DNA of 64,000 nucleotides from Tritonibacter litoralis (GTDB lineage: Bacteria; Pseudomonadota; Alphaproteobacteria; Rhodobacterales; Rhodobacteraceae). Below, piece after piece: positions 33,429-42,669 of the stretch (its first letter is position 1; each line of letters begins with the position of its first letter). The notes beneath the pieces were generated by a model, which was not told where the DNA came from, searched no databases, and was given only the letters and a program-made list of their open reading frames with translations. The position numbers and the translations under genes were made by a program. Location: NCBI RefSeq assembly GCF_009496005.1, contig NZ_WIBF01000004.1, positions 1 to 64,000 of the forward strand, read 5' to 3'.

Positions 33429-34351
33429 GCATTGATATCTGCATCTGCACGTTCCGCCGTGACCATATCGCCAAGACGATCTTGTCCATTGACGCAGCCC
33501 AGATGCCGACCGGCCACGATGTGCGCATTATTGTCACCGACAATGACGACACCCCCAGCGCGCAACATCTTGTCCAAGAGACGGCCAAGTCCATGCAAAT
33601 CCCGGTGCTGTACCAACATGTGCCTGGCCGAAACATCTCAATCGCGCGCAATGCAGGGCTTGAGACGGCCACCGCAGAATGGGTCGCGTTCCTGGATGAT
33701 GATGAGCTGGTCACGCCCGATTGGTTGGTGAACCTCTTTTCCCGCCAGCAGGCGACCGGCGCGGATGCCATCTTTGGCCACAGCCGCGCGGATTATGACG
33801 ACACTGCGCCCGATTGGATTGTCCAAGGGGATTTCCACTCTCAATTTGCAGTCATGCGCGGTGGCGAAGTTGAAACCGGTCATACCTGCAACGCGCTGGT
33901 GCGCTGGTCTGACACGCCGTGGCAGATGGTGCGCTTTGATCTGGCGCGCGGAAAGTCGGGCGGAGAGGATACCGAATTCTTCTTTCGGATGCGGGCCTTG
34001 GGCGCGCAGTTTGCGATTGCCGACGACTCGATTGTTCACGAAGAGGTGCCGGAAAACCGGCTCACCCTTCAATGGCTGCTGCGGCGCCGGTTTCGGATCG
34101 GCCAAAGCTATTCCGCACATGCGACCTCTGTGCCGGCCCGTGTCAAACTGTTTGCGCTGGCGTCCGTCAAGTCTGCCTATTCGTTCCTGCGCGCGCTGGC
34201 GGCCTGGCCCAAAGCGGATCGCAAAGCGTTCTGGCTGATGCGTGGCACCATGCACGCAGGTGTCTGCGCCGGATGTATCGGCATGCGCCAACGCGCACTT
34301 TATGGCGGTAGCACGTCGCAAACGACGGTCAAGCAGGAGGAAGCGCTGTGA
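33425..34351 (+). CDS. Glycosyltransferase family 2, ExoM-like
   Basis: The 308-residue protein starts with CICTFRRDHIAKTILSI and has the GT2 marks VTDNDD, GRNISIARNAGLETATAEW and the metal site FLDDDE. The C-terminal acceptor region has GGEDTEFFFRM. It resembles ExoM and related enzymes that extend the repeat unit. The ATG at 33425 overlaps the exoA stop (ATGA); the longer frame from 33332 is unlikely. The gene ends overlapping a GTG start. Confidence 0.83.
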   Translation: MSIDICICTFRRDHIAKTILSIDAAQMPTGHDVRIIVTDNDDTPSAQHLVQETAKSMQIPVLYQHVPGRNISIARNAGLETATAEWVAFLDDDELVTPDWLVNLFSRQQATGADAIFGHSRADYDDTAPDWIVQGDFHSQFAVMRGGEVETGHTCNALVRWSDTPWQMVRFDLARGKSGGEDTEFFFRMRALGAQFAIADDSIVHEEVPENRLTLQWLLRRRFRIGQSYSAHATSVPARVKLFALASVKSAYSFLRALAAWPKADRKAFWLMRGTMHAGVCAGCIGMRQRALYGGSTSQTTVKQEEAL

Positions 34352-35382
34352 AGCTGGATGGACTTCAATGCGGGCGCGCTGTTGCCGCCCTGATGGTGGC
34401 AATTTTTCACGCCAATCTGTTCCTGCTGCCTGCCAAATTCTATGACGGGCAGGGCGCGGGGGCGATCTTTAACTTTGGATATGCAGGGGTAGAGTTCTTC
34501 TTTGTGCTGTCGGGCTTCATCATGATGTATGTCCACGACAAGGATTTTGGGCAACCCGCCCAAACCGTGACCTTCCTGAAAAAGCGGATCATCCGTATCT
34601 ACCCGATCTACTGGGTGGTTTTGACGGGGCTGATCTTGCTGTATTTTGCGTCACCCGGCAGTGGTCCGGAAAATGCCCGCGATGGCCAGTCGATCCTGGC
34701 GTCCTATCTCCTGGTGCCGCTGCCGGGCGAGGATCCGATCCTGCGGGTGGCCTGGACGCTGCAGCATGAGATGTTGTTTTATCTCATCTTCTCGGTCCTC
34801 CTTCTGAATATTCGTCTGGGGATCGCGCTCTGCGCCTTGTGGGGGCTGGGTTGTGTCTATGCGTTGCTCACGGGGGGCTTGCAAAGCTTCCCGCTTGATA
34901 TGGTGTTCAAATCGCATAACTTGTTGTTTGTCTTTGGTATTGTGGCTGCAAAAATTCTGCCCAAGGTCACACGTACCACGGCGGTTCTGTGTTTCTGGAT
35001 TGGCGTCGCCACCTTCCTGGGGCAGGGCATGTTGGAAACACTTGCCCATCTGACCTTGCCCAAAAATGCGATCCCGCTGGGGTACGGGCTGTCGGCAACC
35101 CTGGTGATCCTGGGCCTTGCCAAAGGCGAACTGCCTGCGCCGCGCTGGCTGACCTACCTTGGGGATGCGTCATACTCGATCTATCTGGTGCACATGCCGA
35201 CCATGGCCATTGCCGCTGTTCTTCTGCGCAAATTGGGCGTGCATGGAATGCTGCCGCCGCTGGCGATGCTGGTGCTCATCACGGGCATCATCACCGTGGC
35301 GGGTGTGATTCTACATGCCTTTGTCGAAAAACCTTTGATGAACGCGTTCAAGCGGAAACAAGCGGCGCGTGTTGCAACGTGA
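34348..35382 (+). CDS. Membrane acyltransferase, family 3 (ExoZ-like, second of three)
   Basis: The 344-residue multi-pass protein has the family motif QCGRAVAALMVAIFHANLF with the catalytic-type His, then FGYAGVEFFFVLSGFIMMY and KKRIIRIYPIYW. It should acylate the growing polymer or repeat unit at the inner membrane. A GTG start overlaps the previous stop (GTGA) with AGGAGG seven bases upstream. Confidence 0.87.
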   Translation: MKLDGLQCGRAVAALMVAIFHANLFLLPAKFYDGQGAGAIFNFGYAGVEFFFVLSGFIMMYVHDKDFGQPAQTVTFLKKRIIRIYPIYWVVLTGLILLYFASPGSGPENARDGQSILASYLLVPLPGEDPILRVAWTLQHEMLFYLIFSVLLLNIRLGIALCALWGLGCVYALLTGGLQSFPLDMVFKSHNLLFVFGIVAAKILPKVTRTTAVLCFWIGVATFLGQGMLETLAHLTLPKNAIPLGYGLSATLVILGLAKGELPAPRWLTYLGDASYSIYLVHMPTMAIAAVLLRKLGVHGMLPPLAMLVLITGIITVAGVILHAFVEKPLMNAFKRKQAARVAT

Positions 35383-35407
35383 CGCGTTTAGCTGTGAGAC
35401 CTGTGAA

Positions 35408-36250
35408 ATGACCGACTCTTCTTTGACCCTGCCGCATTTTATCATCATCGGTGCCATGAAATCTGGCACGACAACGCTGTACCGCTATTTGGACCTGCAC
35501 CCCGATGTGGACATGTCGCGGGACAAAGAGACCGATTTCTTTGTCGCTGAAAAGACCTGGAAAAACGGGCTGGATTGGTACTGCGCGCAGTTCACAGGCG
35601 AAGACAAGGTGCGCGGTGAGGCCAGCCCAAACTATACCAAACTGCGCGACTTTGCAGGCGTGCCAGAGCGGATGGCGCAGCACGTGCCGGATGCCAAGCT
35701 GATCTATATCGTGCGGGATCCGGTGAAACGGGCGGTCTCCCAGTTTAAACACTCTTTCATTCTGGGGACATTGGACGCGGATCCGGCAACGTTTCATGGA
35801 ACCCATGAATACAACCATATCATGGATGCCAGCCATTATGCCCGCCAGCTGGAGGCGTATTATGAACACTTCCCCAAAGAGGCGGTGCTGGTTCTGGACT
35901 TTGACGATCTGATCACCGACCCCCAAGGGGTGATGAACCGGGTCTTTGACCACATTGGCGTGGACCATCTGGAAATCACCAATTCGGGCGCGCAAAACGA
36001 CAGCAACGAGCTGTCGAAAATTCCCGCTCCGATCCTGCGATTTGTGCAATCTCCGCTGGGCAAGCAACTGGCATCACTGGTGTCACGTGAAACACGGGAC
36101 AAGGTGCGTGGCGCTTTGGCACGTGGCAAACAACGCACGCCGCCCAGCTTTCCGGACACATTGGTAGAGGCTATGGCCGCAGATCTCCAAGAGGATGTGA
36201 GCCGCTTTCGCGCGCTGACAGGCATGGCGTTTGCGGGCTGGAAGCTGTGA
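35408..36250 (+). CDS. Sulfotransferase, PAPS-dependent (second of three)
   Basis: The 280-residue protein has the 5'-phosphosulfate loop IIGAMKSGTTTLYRYL and the 3'-phosphate site YIVRDPVKRAVSQFKHS. It closes the run of genes from exoP and presumably sulfates the repeat unit in the cytoplasm. The start is not certain: no good ribosome site is seen, and a TTG at 35369 in frame overlaps the upstream gene. The ATG at 35408 places the motif close to the N-terminus as in the family. Confidence 0.86.
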   Translation: MTDSSLTLPHFIIIGAMKSGTTTLYRYLDLHPDVDMSRDKETDFFVAEKTWKNGLDWYCAQFTGEDKVRGEASPNYTKLRDFAGVPERMAQHVPDAKLIYIVRDPVKRAVSQFKHSFILGTLDADPATFHGTHEYNHIMDASHYARQLEAYYEHFPKEAVLVLDFDDLITDPQGVMNRVFDHIGVDHLEITNSGAQNDSNELSKIPAPILRFVQSPLGKQLASLVSRETRDKVRGALARGKQRTPPSFPDTLVEAMAADLQEDVSRFRALTGMAFAGWKL

Positions 36251-36320
36251 TGGGCAGTTCAAAACCGCTGATGCATCAAGGCTGACACACGAAAGCTGAC
36301 ACATTTTAGCCGACACTGCC

Positions 36321-36351
36321 AAAAAGAGCGCCGCGATCCGGCGCTCTTTTT
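36321..36351. terminator. Two-way terminator between sulfotransferase and exoF-like gene
   Basis: A 12-bp perfect stem (36321-36332 with 36340-36351, AAAAAGAGCGCC and complement) with a seven-base loop has A- and T-runs built in. It separates two converging operons. Confidence 0.9.
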
Positions 36352-36368
36352 CTCTTTGGCCTTGTCCC

Positions 36369-37571
36369 TCAGCTGCCGATATCGGTTTTTACAACCAGAA
36401 TATCGCCGGGGAACAAAGGCGTAGCCTCGGTGATCTCGCCTTCGGCAATCCGATCAGCGCGGGGACCGCTTAGGGCAAAGCTCAACCCTGGCCCGCCCGT
36501 TACAGCAGACAGGTTTTCGATCCCACCATACAGAATTGCAATTTCACTCAGCGTCAGGCGATAGCTTTGCTGCAGGAAGTCCATCCGAATTCGCGCGGCC
36601 TGCAGCGCCTCCAGCACATCCCGCTTGCGGTTGCTGATGAAATTGGTGCGGGTGATCTGGGTCTGTGAAACAGCCCGCGCAATGGTCAGCTTGGTGGTTT
36701 GCAGGGCCAGAAAATCTTCGCGTTCATCGGCCAGTCGCTGCACCGCATTGATGGTGCGTGTGTTTGTCGACAGACCTTGCTGTTTCAACGCATTGGCTTT
36801 GTCCAACTCGACCTCCAACTGGGCGATCAGCTCTTGTTTCAGGTCAATGCGATCGTCCAGCAGGGCAATCTGGTTGGCGCTGTCGGACAATGCCTTGTCC
36901 CAATTGGCCAGCAATTCTTCAGCCGTTGCACGGTCATTTTCCAAAATCTCGCTTTCGCCGCGCAGATGGTTGGCGATTACGGCGTCATCAGCACCCGGAA
37001 TGCTTTGGCGCAGCGCGTCGCTCATCACCAAAGGTAATGCCGTGTTATCGCGGTCGGCTTCCAGGCGGGTGATCTGGACGGCTGTGGCGGCAATCTGGCT
37101 GGCAAAATCCACCGAACGCCGCTGTGCAGCCATAGAGGCAATTTCGGCCTGCGGGCCCGTTGTCGTTTGTAGGCCGTTGCTGCCGCCCGCCATCGCCAAA
37201 GCCACACCGACGGTCATGCCGGGGAAGAACTGGAACTGGCCGCCTTTTTCCGCAAGGCCAGTGACCACCACCGGAGCATATTCCTGGATCTCAAGCGAGA
37301 CGGTGGGGATGCCGGAAAACCCGTTTTGCAGCATACGGCTTTCGATCAGCTCTTCGACCTGATCCAGGCTTTGCCCGTTGGCCCGCAGGCTGCCCAGTTC
37401 GGGCAAGCGAATATTACCATCCAGATCGACCACCATTTCTTTGGGTCGATCGACGAAATTATAGTCCAGCGACAGGCGGTCACCAATGGTCAGCTGGTAG
37501 TCCTGGGCAGACAGTGCGGTACCAAGGCCCAAGGTGGCAAACAGGGCAATTTTGAACAGGGAATGGGTCAT
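36369..37571 (-). CDS. exoF: Polysaccharide export protein, ExoF type
   Basis: The 400-residue product has a signal peptide (cut near LSA-QDY) without a lipobox Cys, then the polysaccharide export domain YQLTIGDRLSLDYN and an SLBB-like part around VVVTGLAEKGGQFQF. The second half is a long predicted coiled coil (about 165-330) followed by a C-terminal SLBB-like stretch. This is the ExoF layout, the periplasmic/outer-membrane partner of ExoP. It lies 10 bases after the polymerase gene, in an operon that starts with the SGNH acyltransferase. Confidence 0.88.
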   Translation of the reverse strand: MTHSLFKIALFATLGLGTALSAQDYQLTIGDRLSLDYNFVDRPKEMVVDLDGNIRLPELGSLRANGQSLDQVEELIESRMLQNGFSGIPTVSLEIQEYAPVVVTGLAEKGGQFQFFPGMTVGVALAMAGGSNGLQTTTGPQAEIASMAAQRRSVDFASQIAATAVQITRLEADRDNTALPLVMSDALRQSIPGADDAVIANHLRGESEILENDRATAEELLANWDKALSDSANQIALLDDRIDLKQELIAQLEVELDKANALKQQGLSTNTRTINAVQRLADEREDFLALQTTKLTIARAVSQTQITRTNFISNRKRDVLEALQAARIRMDFLQQSYRLTLSEIAILYGGIENLSAVTGGPGLSFALSGPRADRIAEGEITEATPLFPGDILVVKTDIGS

Positions 37572-37581
37572 ATCGCGTGTC

Positions 37582-38907
37582 TTAGATATCCTGACTATAG
37601 GCGGTTACCGCCGCCACGGCACCCTTGGGGCGAGCGTCGGCGACAAGGATCAGATCTTCTTGGGCTGAGACGAAATACATCACCATCACCACAAACATAA
37701 ACTCATGCCCCCGATAGAAGGACGGGCCCAGAAGCGATGTCAAGATGACGGCCACCCAAAACACCAATCCACAGGCCGAAGCCACCGAACCCGTGACGCG
37801 ATGATGGCGCCACAATCGCATGAAACTTGCAGCAACAAAGGCCAAAATCCCAATCACCCCCGGCCAGCCCGTGCCAACCAGGATTTCCAGCACAAAGTTA
37901 TGAAAGGAGACGGATGTTTCTGCCCCGGCATGCTGGGTCAAAAGCCGTTCATAGGCGAATTCAGGCGCTTGCCAAAAGGATCCGTAGCCCACGCCAAACA
38001 AAGGGTGGTCGCGACTGACTTCCATTGCAACATGCCACAGCTCTGTGCGCCCCGTCAGCGTTGCATCCTTGCCGACTGCGCCCAGGATGGTGGCGACCAG
38101 GTCAATGCCGTTCAGGCTCAGCATGATTGGCCCCAGCGCTACGGCGATCAGGACCACGGTGCATGCGACCACAAAAAACGTGCTTGGCAAATGGCTGCGA
38201 CACAGCAGCATCATCATGCCAAAAAGCGGGAACAACAGCAAAACCGAGGTCATGGAGCGCGACAGGAACAAGGCCAGCACGGTGGCAATCATCCCGCCAG
38301 CCACATACAGTTTGACCTGCCCCGAGGCCCGCGCGCTTGGCATCAAGAGGATCGCGATAATCGCAATCACACAGAACAAGGCCCGCTGCCCCAGCATGTT
38401 CTTATGCGAAAACACCCCCAGCAATCCCCCCGCACGGCTGTAGACGCGCCAGGGAAACACACCCGTTGCCCAATGGACCAGGGACAACAGCATGGCGATG
38501 ATCAATATCACCCCCAGCGCCTTGGTGATCGTCATCAGCGAATACCGCCACCCCAGAAAGGCGGCGATCAAAAAGGTCATACACAGCTGGATTGCCCCCG
38601 ACAGCGAGCCGGTGGGGGTATGGGACCACAAGACAGAGGCCAGACAAGCCGCCGGGTAAATCAGGATCACCCGGTTGCGCATCAGCATCTCAAACACCGG
38701 CTGCCACAGCATTGTGACCCGCATCAATGTCACAGCATAACACAACAGCCAAATCAGCGACTGACCCTTGCCCAGATGCACAAAGGCATCCGCGCTGGCC
38801 AGGATCACCAAAAACAGCAGCCCCATGTCAACCACAGGCCAAAACAGCCCTTCAACCCGCGCGGGGGCGGGTTTTGGCGGTGCCAGGATATCCGAGGTCA
38901 CGCTCAT
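37582..38907 (-). CDS. exoQ: O-antigen ligase/polymerase family protein, ExoQ-like
   Basis: The 441-residue protein has about ten membrane helices and a large periplasmic loop with the Wzy/ligase pattern GRTELWHVAMEVSRDHPLFGVGYGSFW, including the key Arg. GGLLGVFSHKNMLGQ is also typical. In this setting it is most likely the polymerase that joins repeat units in the periplasm, as ExoQ does. It is 32 bases downstream of a sulfotransferase gene. Confidence 0.88.
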   Translation of the reverse strand: MSVTSDILAPPKPAPARVEGLFWPVVDMGLLFLVILASADAFVHLGKGQSLIWLLCYAVTLMRVTMLWQPVFEMLMRNRVILIYPAACLASVLWSHTPTGSLSGAIQLCMTFLIAAFLGWRYSLMTITKALGVILIIAMLLSLVHWATGVFPWRVYSRAGGLLGVFSHKNMLGQRALFCVIAIIAILLMPSARASGQVKLYVAGGMIATVLALFLSRSMTSVLLLFPLFGMMMLLCRSHLPSTFFVVACTVVLIAVALGPIMLSLNGIDLVATILGAVGKDATLTGRTELWHVAMEVSRDHPLFGVGYGSFWQAPEFAYERLLTQHAGAETSVSFHNFVLEILVGTGWPGVIGILAFVAASFMRLWRHHRVTGSVASACGLVFWVAVILTSLLGPSFYRGHEFMFVVMVMYFVSAQEDLILVADARPKGAVAAVTAYSQDI

Positions 38908-38939
38908 TCTTGGTCAGTCAGCTGCGGTGCGGCTTGCGA

Positions 38940-39761
38940 TCACAGGGTCTTGGCAAACTCGAAAATCTCCTGATCCGGGGCACAAAGCGCATGGAACCGG
39001 TCCATCTGCGCCTGCGAATAATTCGGCTTCTTGCTCGGCGCGGCGTTCAGCTTGGCCATTCTGAGCGTCACGCCAAAGATCTCTTTGTAGCGTGAGAAAA
39101 AAGCATCCGTGTTGTCAAGGAAACCGACCAGCGCAAACCGTGACAGCCGCTCTTTTGCGACCTCGGTGGCCGCCGCTGTATCCGCCGCCGCGATGTCATT
39201 TTTACCATAGAGATATCGCAGAAACACCTGCGCATGACGCCGGGCGACATCGCTTTCAAGGTATTCATCCACGTCTTTGCCCACCAGGCCCGCGCGTTGC
39301 GTCATGCGAAAATTCGAGATCATCCGCGCCACGGGATCCCGCATCAGCGTGACATATTTGTAGGTTTCGCCAAAATGCGCGTCGGCTTTCTCGGACCACA
39401 GACAATGGCCGTGGATCAGCATTGTGTCCCAGGCCATATGCTGCAACAGCATATCCTCGCGCATGTCAAAGGTCAGCTGGCCTGCTTCGACATCTTCATG
39501 GCACAGGAACATGTCGTCTTTGCCGAAATGTTTGATCGCCGCCGCACGACGCGTCGACACCGCATCAATCACCCCGATCCTGTGGTTAAAGGGGACGGTG
39601 GCATACATCGCCTCGGACAAAGAGGTGCCGCCGCATTTGGGCATATGGAAATAGACGCTGGGATGCTTTGGTCCCGCATTGGGCAATGTGCGGCGGGTGC
39701 GACCTTCAAGGATCGAGAACCTGCGGCTCAGGCGCTCTTTGAACGGGGCTTTGCGTGCCAT
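38940..39761 (-). CDS. Sulfotransferase family 2 protein (third of three)
   Basis: The 273-residue product belongs to a different branch from the other two. The 5'-phosphosulfate loop is HMPKCGGTSL (about 39-48) and the 3'-phosphate site is VTLMRDPVARMISNF. Such Sulfotransfer_2 enzymes act on carbohydrates. No membrane helix is seen. It lies between the SGNH acyltransferase and exoQ genes with short gaps (42 and 32 bases). Confidence 0.87.
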   Translation of the reverse strand: MARKAPFKERLSRRFSILEGRTRRTLPNAGPKHPSVYFHMPKCGGTSLSEAMYATVPFNHRIGVIDAVSTRRAAAIKHFGKDDMFLCHEDVEAGQLTFDMREDMLLQHMAWDTMLIHGHCLWSEKADAHFGETYKYVTLMRDPVARMISNFRMTQRAGLVGKDVDEYLESDVARRHAQVFLRYLYGKNDIAAADTAAATEVAKERLSRFALVGFLDNTDAFFSRYKEIFGVTLRMAKLNAAPSKKPNYSQAQMDRFHALCAPDQEIFEFAKTL

Positions 39762-39803
39762 GTGATCGTTCCTGTCTTACTGATACATGCCCCGTGGGGC
39801 GAG

Positions 39804-41798
39804 TTACTTTTGGTCCGTGGTCTGGTCCAGTTTTGACAATTCGGTCGAAAACCACCCGGCCTCGGCGGCGCGCTTGCCAAACAGTTTCGCACCCTCCAGC
39901 GTCCAGTGGTTGCTGTCATACATGGCCTTAAACCCATCCGGCGTGACGATGGTGCAGCCCTTGGCAGTGCCATCCGCACTGCAGACCAGCTCGCGGCGCG
40001 AGTAAAACGTCACTTGCGCGTCCTGAGCGATCCGACGCAGCACGTTTTCGCGCTCCTTTGGGGTGGGTTCTTCAAACTTCAAAGCCAAAGCGTTGAGGTC
40101 AAACAAATCCGCATCGCCGCCGCTCATTTGCAGATACCAATCAAACAAAGGCTGCGCGCCGCCTGCGTCAAACTCAGCGCCGGGACCGATCAAAACGACC
40201 TCTTTTCCACTGGGCTGTACCGCAGCCAGGACGGTAGCGGTGGCCTCTTTGTATTCCCGATAATACCGCGGCGCAAAAACGATAATGTCCGCGGCTTCGA
40301 AATTTGGGGCGGCCAACAGTGTCGCCAGATCGTCGTCCAATGATTTTCGATGCAGGTTAAACCGGGCAAATTCAAAGTCTGGGAACAGATCTTGGTTCAA
40401 GGTCAGCGCGTTAAACAGATCCTTGGAATGGCTGTCGCCAATAATCAGCATCTTGCGGCTGTCGTCGCGGCTGAACCAAAGCCCGTGTTTTTCATGTTCT
40501 GACGGGCGTTGTGCGTTCCAGGATCCGATCTCTTCGTCCGGGGTGGCATCATCCAGTGGACCCCAGCTGGCCTGCGCCAGAATTGTGTTGTCCATTTCGT
40601 TCTTGCCATAAAGCTCGGCCATCGCCTGCAGACGTCCGGTCTGGGACAGGCTGCCGGTTGCCACCAAAGCGGTACCGCCCACAATCGGCACCAGCGCCGC
40701 AACCAGCGCCATCGCAAACCGTTTGGGAGCTACGTTAAACCGGAAGGGGCGTTCGACCAGGTAATAGCTTCCTGCCGCCAGAACAAAGGTCAACAGGACC
40801 CAGATCACCATATCCGCCAGCGGCGGGGACCCCAGCGTCGTCAACCGGCCAAACGCAAAGACCGGGAAATGCCAGAGGTAAATGGAGTAAGACAGCTTGC
40901 CGATGTAAACCATCGGACCAGAGGCAAGTACATCCGTCACCGGATCACCCGGACGCATGAACCAGATCAACCCGCAGGTGGCCAGGATAACGGGCAGGGT
41001 GACCAGGCCCGGATGGGCCAGTTTGGCCAGATCAAACGCGATGATACAGGCAAAAAACACCACCAGCGACAGGGCTGGCACCACACGTTGCAAGACACCG
41101 CCCATCAACCCATCAGGGCGCATCAGCGTCAGCGCCGCCAGGATCGACCCGGCCAGCAATTCCCAGGCCCGGCTGGTGGGAGAATAAAATGACAATGAGG
41201 GATGAAGCTCGGTCAATGCTTCTGAGGCGATCAACGACACAAGGGCGGCTCCGACCATCACCCACAAGGCAATGCGCAGCGATCCACGTCGCAACAAAAG
41301 GATCAAAAGGGGTGGAAAAACAATGTAGTATTGTTCCTCGATCGCCAGGCTCCACGTGTGCAAAAACGGCTGCAGAAGGCCAGATTGCGCGCCATATTCG
41401 CTCAGCTCAAAGAACCAGAACCCATTGCTGATAAAGGCCAGCGCGCTGAGCAGAGACAGTGAAAACCGCTCCAATTCGCTTGGCAGCAAGATCACCCAGG
41501 CCGCGGGCAAAGAGACCAGCATCACCGCAAGCAAGGGCGGCAAGATCCGCTTGGCCCGTCGCCAATAGAACTGGCGAATACTGATTTTGCCCGTTGTGTT
41601 GAACTCTCGGATCAGGATCTGCGTGATCAGGAAGCCCGACAATACAAAAAACAGATCCACGCCCAGAAAACCGCCCTTCAACAGGGTGGAGTCGCCCATT
41701 GAAATCTTGAGGTGATAGATCATCACCGAGATCACAGCGATGGCGCGCATGCCATCGATTTCGGGCCGATAGGCGAGAGCGTGGTTGGGGTGAGACAT
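39804..41798 (-). CDS. Acyltransferase with SGNH domain, OafA/OatA type (third of three)
   Basis: The 664-residue protein starts with an acyltransferase-3 domain (YRPEIDGMRAIAVISVMIYHL; about ten helices up to about 375) and ends in a periplasmic SGNH domain. The SGNH blocks are seen as IIGDSHSKDL (about 450), an Asn-less second block FAPRYYREYK and the late DSNHWTLEGAKLF with the Asp/His pair. Proteins of this layout move acetyl groups across the membrane and put them on polysaccharides. It is first in a four-gene operon running to exoF. An ordinary ATG start is used. Confidence 0.88.
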   Translation of the reverse strand: MSHPNHALAYRPEIDGMRAIAVISVMIYHLKISMGDSTLLKGGFLGVDLFFVLSGFLITQILIREFNTTGKISIRQFYWRRAKRILPPLLAVMLVSLPAAWVILLPSELERFSLSLLSALAFISNGFWFFELSEYGAQSGLLQPFLHTWSLAIEEQYYIVFPPLLILLLRRGSLRIALWVMVGAALVSLIASEALTELHPSLSFYSPTSRAWELLAGSILAALTLMRPDGLMGGVLQRVVPALSLVVFFACIIAFDLAKLAHPGLVTLPVILATCGLIWFMRPGDPVTDVLASGPMVYIGKLSYSIYLWHFPVFAFGRLTTLGSPPLADMVIWVLLTFVLAAGSYYLVERPFRFNVAPKRFAMALVAALVPIVGGTALVATGSLSQTGRLQAMAELYGKNEMDNTILAQASWGPLDDATPDEEIGSWNAQRPSEHEKHGLWFSRDDSRKMLIIGDSHSKDLFNALTLNQDLFPDFEFARFNLHRKSLDDDLATLLAAPNFEAADIIVFAPRYYREYKEATATVLAAVQPSGKEVVLIGPGAEFDAGGAQPLFDWYLQMSGGDADLFDLNALALKFEEPTPKERENVLRRIAQDAQVTFYSRRELVCSADGTAKGCTIVTPDGFKAMYDSNHWTLEGAKLFGKRAAEAGWFSTELSKLDQTTDQK

Positions 41799-42076
41799 GG
41801 GGTTTAACGCGTTTCGTTGGTCATGATGGTTAAAGTTGAAATGGTTAAAGAAGAGACCCGGGTTGTTGCGGCTGGCACCAAAGCGCTGATTCCGGAGCCA
41901 CTATAGATGTATGTCTGAACCGTCTGGTGCCAGATACCGTGGGAAGCTGTCGAAATTAAGACATGTGCCAAAGAAATGTTATGTCAGCGTGAGCAGTGCT
42001 GAATTACGTGGCTTTGAAGAAGGCTGCAAGCGGTCCTGAAATCTTGCAAAAAATGAGCAAAGAACCGTTCACAACA
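41799..42076. other. Promoter-bearing gap before the acyltransferase operon
   Basis: No gene is supported in this 278-base stretch. It should hold the minus-strand promoter for the acyltransferase-sulfotransferase-exoQ-exoF operon. I cannot place a -35/-10 pair with confidence. Confidence 0.4.
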
Positions 42077-42104
42077 AAGCCCCCCCTTTTGCAAGGAGGG
42101 GCTT
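42077..42104 (-). terminator. Terminator-like hairpin after the small RTX gene
   Basis: A 12-bp stem with one mismatch (42077-42088 with 42093-42104) lies 31 bases beyond the RTX stop. On the minus strand it is followed by TTTGTTGTG, a broken T-run. Confidence 0.7.
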
Positions 42105-42135
42105 GTGTGTCGCAGAATATCTGCGGCTGTTTCTC

Positions 42136-42669
42136 TTAAGAGAACAGCGCTTCCAGGTCGGAAGATTCCAGACCGGTCAGCAGAACTTCGCCACCGGTGC
42201 TCAGCTCCAGAACAACGCCTTTTGCGGAGTCAGAGATGTTGTCGATGGTTACGCCATCTTCCAGACGGATGATGTCTTCCAGAACGTCGAAGTCCATGAT
42301 CTTGCTGTCGCCAGTGGATTCGTCGCCGAAAACAAATGTGTCAGCGTCCGCGCCGCCGAACAGTTTGTTGTTGCCTTCGCCACCGTACAGGGTGTCTTCG
42401 CCGTTGCCGCCTGCCAGACGGTCGTTGCCTTCACCGCCAGCCAGTTTGTCAGCGCCGTCGCCACCGGACAGGGTGTCGTTGCCGTCACCGCCGGACAGGG
42501 TGTCGTCGCCAGTGCCGCCTTTCAGGAAGTCATTGCCGGTGCCGCCTTTGGAAAAGTCGTCGCCGCCAGCTGCCAGAATAACGTCATCGCCGCCAGCACC
42601 ATTTACGGACTCTGCGTCGTTGTTGCCGTTGATAATGTTGTTGCCGTTGTCAGATGTAACAAGTGTCAT
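42136..42669 (-). CDS. Small RTX protein made almost wholly of calcium-binding repeats
   Basis: The 177-residue protein has about ten GGxGxDxLx nonapeptides from residue 25 to about 110, then a closing segment ADTFVFGDESTGDSKIMDF like the end of serralysin beta-rolls, and an acidic tail ending SSDLEALFS that fits a type I secretion signal. There is no enzyme domain. It may be a matrix or surface-binding protein for the exopolysaccharide, which is inference. The ATG at 42669 with GGGGG before it is preferred over an upstream TTG. It is transcribed alone, in the direction of the acyltransferase operon. Confidence 0.88.
   Translation of the reverse strand: MTLVTSDNGNNIINGNNDAESVNGAGGDDVILAAGGDDFSKGGTGNDFLKGGTGDDTLSGGDGNDTLSGGDGADKLAGGEGNDRLAGGNGEDTLYGGEGNNKLFGGADADTFVFGDESTGDSKIMDFDVLEDIIRLEDGVTIDNISDSAKGVVLELSTGGEVLLTGLESSDLEALFS

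Noticed and set aside
37705-38973. 422-codon frame on the plus strand
   Set aside because: It is antisense to the exoQ-like polymerase, with a low-complexity His/Gln-rich product; the minus-strand gene has clear membrane and ligase motifs.
42250-42620. Repeated GGxGND-coding DNA read as a repeat array
   Set aside because: It is the beta-roll of the small RTX protein on the minus strand, not a non-coding repeat.
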